Source: Azohydromonas lata NBRC 102462 (GTDB taxonomy: Bacteria; Pseudomonadota; Gammaproteobacteria; Burkholderiales; Burkholderiaceae_C). Taken from it: 6,975 nucleotides of DNA. Location: positions 1 through 6,975 of the forward strand of contig CAMCTE010000145.1 in the NCBI GenBank assembly GCA_945878385.1. The letters are read 5' to 3'. The position numbers were made by a program, and so were the translations under genes. This document shows, in pieces, positions 5,343 to 6,975 of this stretch (within the stretch, counting starts at the first letter, position 1; every line of letters starts with the position of its first letter). The notes below the pieces were generated by a model that did not search any database, had not been told where the DNA came from, and saw nothing but the letters and a program-made list of their open reading frames with translations.

Positions 5343-6975
5343 ATGCTCAACATCACCACCGTCGACAAGCGCAGCCAGTCGAAGACCGCCTCTACCGGCG
5401 ATCGTGTCCTGATCTCGCGTCCCTCGGTGGTGGTGGTGGAGGTTTTGCGGGCCGATGTGGTGTCGGTGGAGCGTGCCGGACAGGACGCGATCATTCGGCT
5501 CAAGAATGGCCAAAGCGTTCTGTTGCAGGGCTTCTTCACTGCCGACCGATCGGGGTTGATCAGTGACCTGGTGTTCACCGAACCCGGTTCGCCCCTGGCT
5601 TGGTGGTCCAACCCGCTTCAGGATTGGGCGTTGGCCCGCGTGGAGCCCATTCCGGCCATCGACGTTTTGCTGCTGTCGCAGGAAGCCGCGCTGCCGGTGG
5701 TGGCAGCCGTGGGTGGGGGTCTCGGGGGCGGCGCCCTCCTGGGGGGCTTGGCCTTGTTGGGCGTGGCTGCCGGCGGTGCAGGCGGTGGGTCAGGCGGTGG
5801 CTCGGGGGGCGGAACTTCAACGCCACCGGCTGGCGGCAGCACGACACCGACCGATACGGTGCGCCCGAGCGCGGTGCTGAACGCCGGCGACACCCGCTTG
5901 TCCGCTCGTGAGTCGACCGAAGTCAGCATTCGGTTCAGCGAACCGGTCACCGGCTTCACCCTGAGCGACCTGCAGGCCAGCGGTGGAGTGCTGAGCAACC
6001 TGCGGCCCCAGGCCGATGGGGTCAGTTACCTCGCCACCTTCACACAGGACGGAACGGCCACACAGCCGCAGATTCGACTGGTGGCCGGCGGTGTGGCCGA
6101 TGCGGCCGGCAATACCAATCTGGAGCTTGTGTTCGGTGCGGCGGAAGGCTTGTCCGCCGACATCACCACGCCCACGGCCATCATCACGATGTCGCGCACC
6201 CAACTGGCCGGTGGCGACACGGCGGTGGTCACCATCACCTTCAGCGAGGCTGTCAGTGGCTTCTCGTTGGACGACCTGCGCGCGGGCAATGGGGTCTTGA
6301 GCAATCTGGTGCAAAGTGCAACCAACCCGCTGGTCTACACCGCCACCTTGACGGCCAATTCTGCGGGCAACTCCAGTGCCAACCAGGTGACGCTGGCAGC
6401 GGGTTCCTACACCGATGTGGCAGGCAACGCGGGGGGCGCGGCCGCTGGGCCGGGCTACGAGGTCCGCTCGGGTGCACCCAGCCAGACCGTCACTTTGGGC
6501 GCGGTGACGGACGATGCGGCGCCGGTGACCGGCGCCGTGGCGGCCGATGGCCATACGAACGATTCCACGCCGCTGATTTCGGGTGTGTTGAGTGCCCCCC
6601 TGGCCGGCATGCAGGTGCTCGAAGTGTTTGCTGCAGGTGTTCGCTTGGGCACCGCCAGCGTTTCGGGAACCCAATGGACCTTCCAGGCCAACATGCTGGC
6701 CGATGGCGTCTATGAGGTGACGGCGCGCGTCTTTGATCCCGCCTCAGGCTTGGCCGGAGCGGCTGCCAGCCCCCAGCGCTTCACGGTGGATACGGCCGCA
6801 CCCACCGCGTCCGATGTCATCATCGACATCAGCGCCACCACGCTGTCTACAGGCGAAACCGCCACCGTCACGATCTTCTTTGCCGAGCCGGTCACCGGTT
6901 TGGAGCTGGCAGACTTCACGGTCGAAAACGCCACGCTGAGCAACCTGTCGGCGCCCACCGTCAACGGCGACGGCA
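5343..6975 (+). CDS. Large BapA-like biofilm adhesin with bacterial Ig-like repeats, N-terminal part (3' end outside window)
   Basis: The frame stays open for 544 codons from the ATG to the window edge. Residues about 20-111 resemble the prefix domain of BapA-type biofilm proteins: RLKNGQSVLLQGFF (52-65), SDLVF (74-78), LAWWSNP (85-91), a putative PIPAIDVLLL end (102-111). Next is a hydrophobic, Gly-rich segment (117-143), then a (Ala/Ser)-Gly-Gly-Gly linker to 157. Ig-like domains follow: units at about 171-271 and 273-375 of the Big_12 type, a different Ig-like unit of Big_13 type at about 381-482 (TNDSTPLISGVLSAPLAG, WTFQANMLADGVYEVTARV), and a third Big_12 unit from about 483 cut by the window end. 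Such proteins are usually thousands of residues long, carry RTX/type I secretion signals at the C-terminus and act at the cell surface in aggregation and biofilm formation. There is no Sec signal peptide, consistent with type I export. Secretion genes, expected nearby, are not in the window. Family assignment is by recognition. Confidence 0.85.
   Translation, partial: MLNITTVDKRSQSKTASTGDRVLISRPSVVVVEVLRADVVSVERAGQDAIIRLKNGQSVLLQGFFTADRSGLISDLVFTEPGSPLAWWSNPLQDWALARVEPIPAIDVLLLSQEAALPVVAAVGGGLGGGALLGGLALLGVAAGGAGGGSGGGSGGGTSTPPAGGSTTPTDTVRPSAVLNAGDTRLSARESTEVSIRFSEPVTGFTLSDLQASGGVLSNLRPQADGVSYLATFTQDGTATQPQIRLVAGGVADAAGNTNLELVFGAAEGLSADITTPTAIITMSRTQLAGGDTAVVTITFSEAVSGFSLDDLRAGNGVLSNLVQSATNPLVYTATLTANSAGNSSANQVTLAAGSYTDVAGNAGGAAAGPGYEVRSGAPSQTVTLGAVTDDAAPVTGAVAADGHTNDSTPLISGVLSAPLAGMQVLEVFAAGVRLGTASVSGTQWTFQANMLADGVYEVTARVFDPASGLAGAAASPQRFTVDTAAPTASDVIIDISATTLSTGETATVTIFFAEPVTGLELADFTVENATLSNLSAPTVNGDG
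5778..5813 (+). repeat. Three 12-base units encoding a Gly-Ser linker
   Basis: Units 5778-5789, 5790-5801 and 5802-5813 encode AGGG, SGGG and SGGG. They are related but not identical in DNA sequence. The stretch also has G-runs, including six G at 5804-5809 and, upstream, six G at 5741-5746. Confidence 0.7.
5853..6155 (+). repeat. Ig-like unit 1 (Big_12 type)
   Basis: Residues about 171-271 of the adhesin. The core reads VSIRFSEPVTGFTLSDL, followed by GVLSNL, a Tyr-containing strand (SYLATFTQDG) and the closing VADAAGN. This is the classic FSEPVxGF...DL...G.LSNL pattern of bacterial Ig-like surface repeats. Confidence 0.75.
6159..6467 (+). repeat. Ig-like unit 2 (Big_12 type)
   Basis: Residues about 273-375. 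The core VTITFSEAVSGFSLDDL, then GVLSNL, YTATLTAN and the closing SYTDVAGNAG align end to end with unit 1. Confidence 0.8.
6483..6788 (+). repeat. Ig-like unit of a second type (Big_13-like)
   Basis: Residues about 381-482. It carries the pattern TNDSTPLISG..., VFAAGVRLGTASV, WTFQANMLADGVYEVTARVFD and a closing FTVDTAAPT, typical of the TNDxTPTLSGT Ig-like repeats found in large type I-secreted adhesins. It interrupts the run of Big_12-type units. Confidence 0.7.
6789..6975 (+). repeat. Ig-like unit 3 (Big_12 type), cut by window end
   Basis: Residues 483-544. VTIFFAEPVTGLELADF and TLSNL match units 1 and 2. The DNA shares an 11-base identity (CCGGTCACCGG) with the same place in unit 1. The window stops inside the unit. 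Confidence 0.75.

Noticed and set aside
5234..5566. Small leader ORF from the ATG at 5234 overlapping the adhesin start
   Set aside because: It has no good ribosome binding site, runs out of frame far into the adhesin gene, and its Arg/His/Pro-rich product looks like a frame shadow.

Overview
The window reads as a GC-rich betaproteobacterial chromosome, most likely Burkholderiales (Comamonadaceae, Rubrivivax or a relative). This rests on the petABC-sspA-sspB gene order, on the cytochrome b sequence type (PVWY Qo motif, 14 residues between the helix D histidines, an extra hydrophobic insert) and on protein resemblance. It is inference from recognition, not from a database search.

Layout: (1) 1-486 is the 3' part of a PdxA-family dehydrogenase gene. 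(2) A sigma70-like promoter at 563-592 precedes petA (Rieske), petB (cytochrome b) and petC (cytochrome c1), which encode the complete three-subunit cytochrome bc1 complex. This complex takes electrons from ubiquinol, passes them to c-type cytochromes and moves protons across the inner membrane. (3) After a gap holding two tandem stem-loops come sspA and sspB. SspA is a GST-fold RNA-polymerase-associated stress protein, and SspB is the adaptor that delivers ssrA-tagged proteins to ClpXP. (4) A tRNA-Thr(UGU) gene with encoded CCA follows, with a clear rho-independent terminator. (5) About 210 bases of leader DNA contain three separate perfect inverted repeats, one of them terminator-like. (6) A large gene opens at 5343 with a good ribosome binding site and runs off the right edge with no stop. 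It has a BapA-type N-terminal prefix domain, a hydrophobic and Gly-rich/Gly-Ser linker, then tandem bacterial Ig-like domains. It looks like the start of a giant type I-secreted biofilm adhesin.

Genes 1-4 are core housekeeping genes in a widely conserved order. The accessory part is everything right of the tRNA: a large repetitive surface protein behind a structured, possibly regulatory leader. That junction is the most interesting part of the window.
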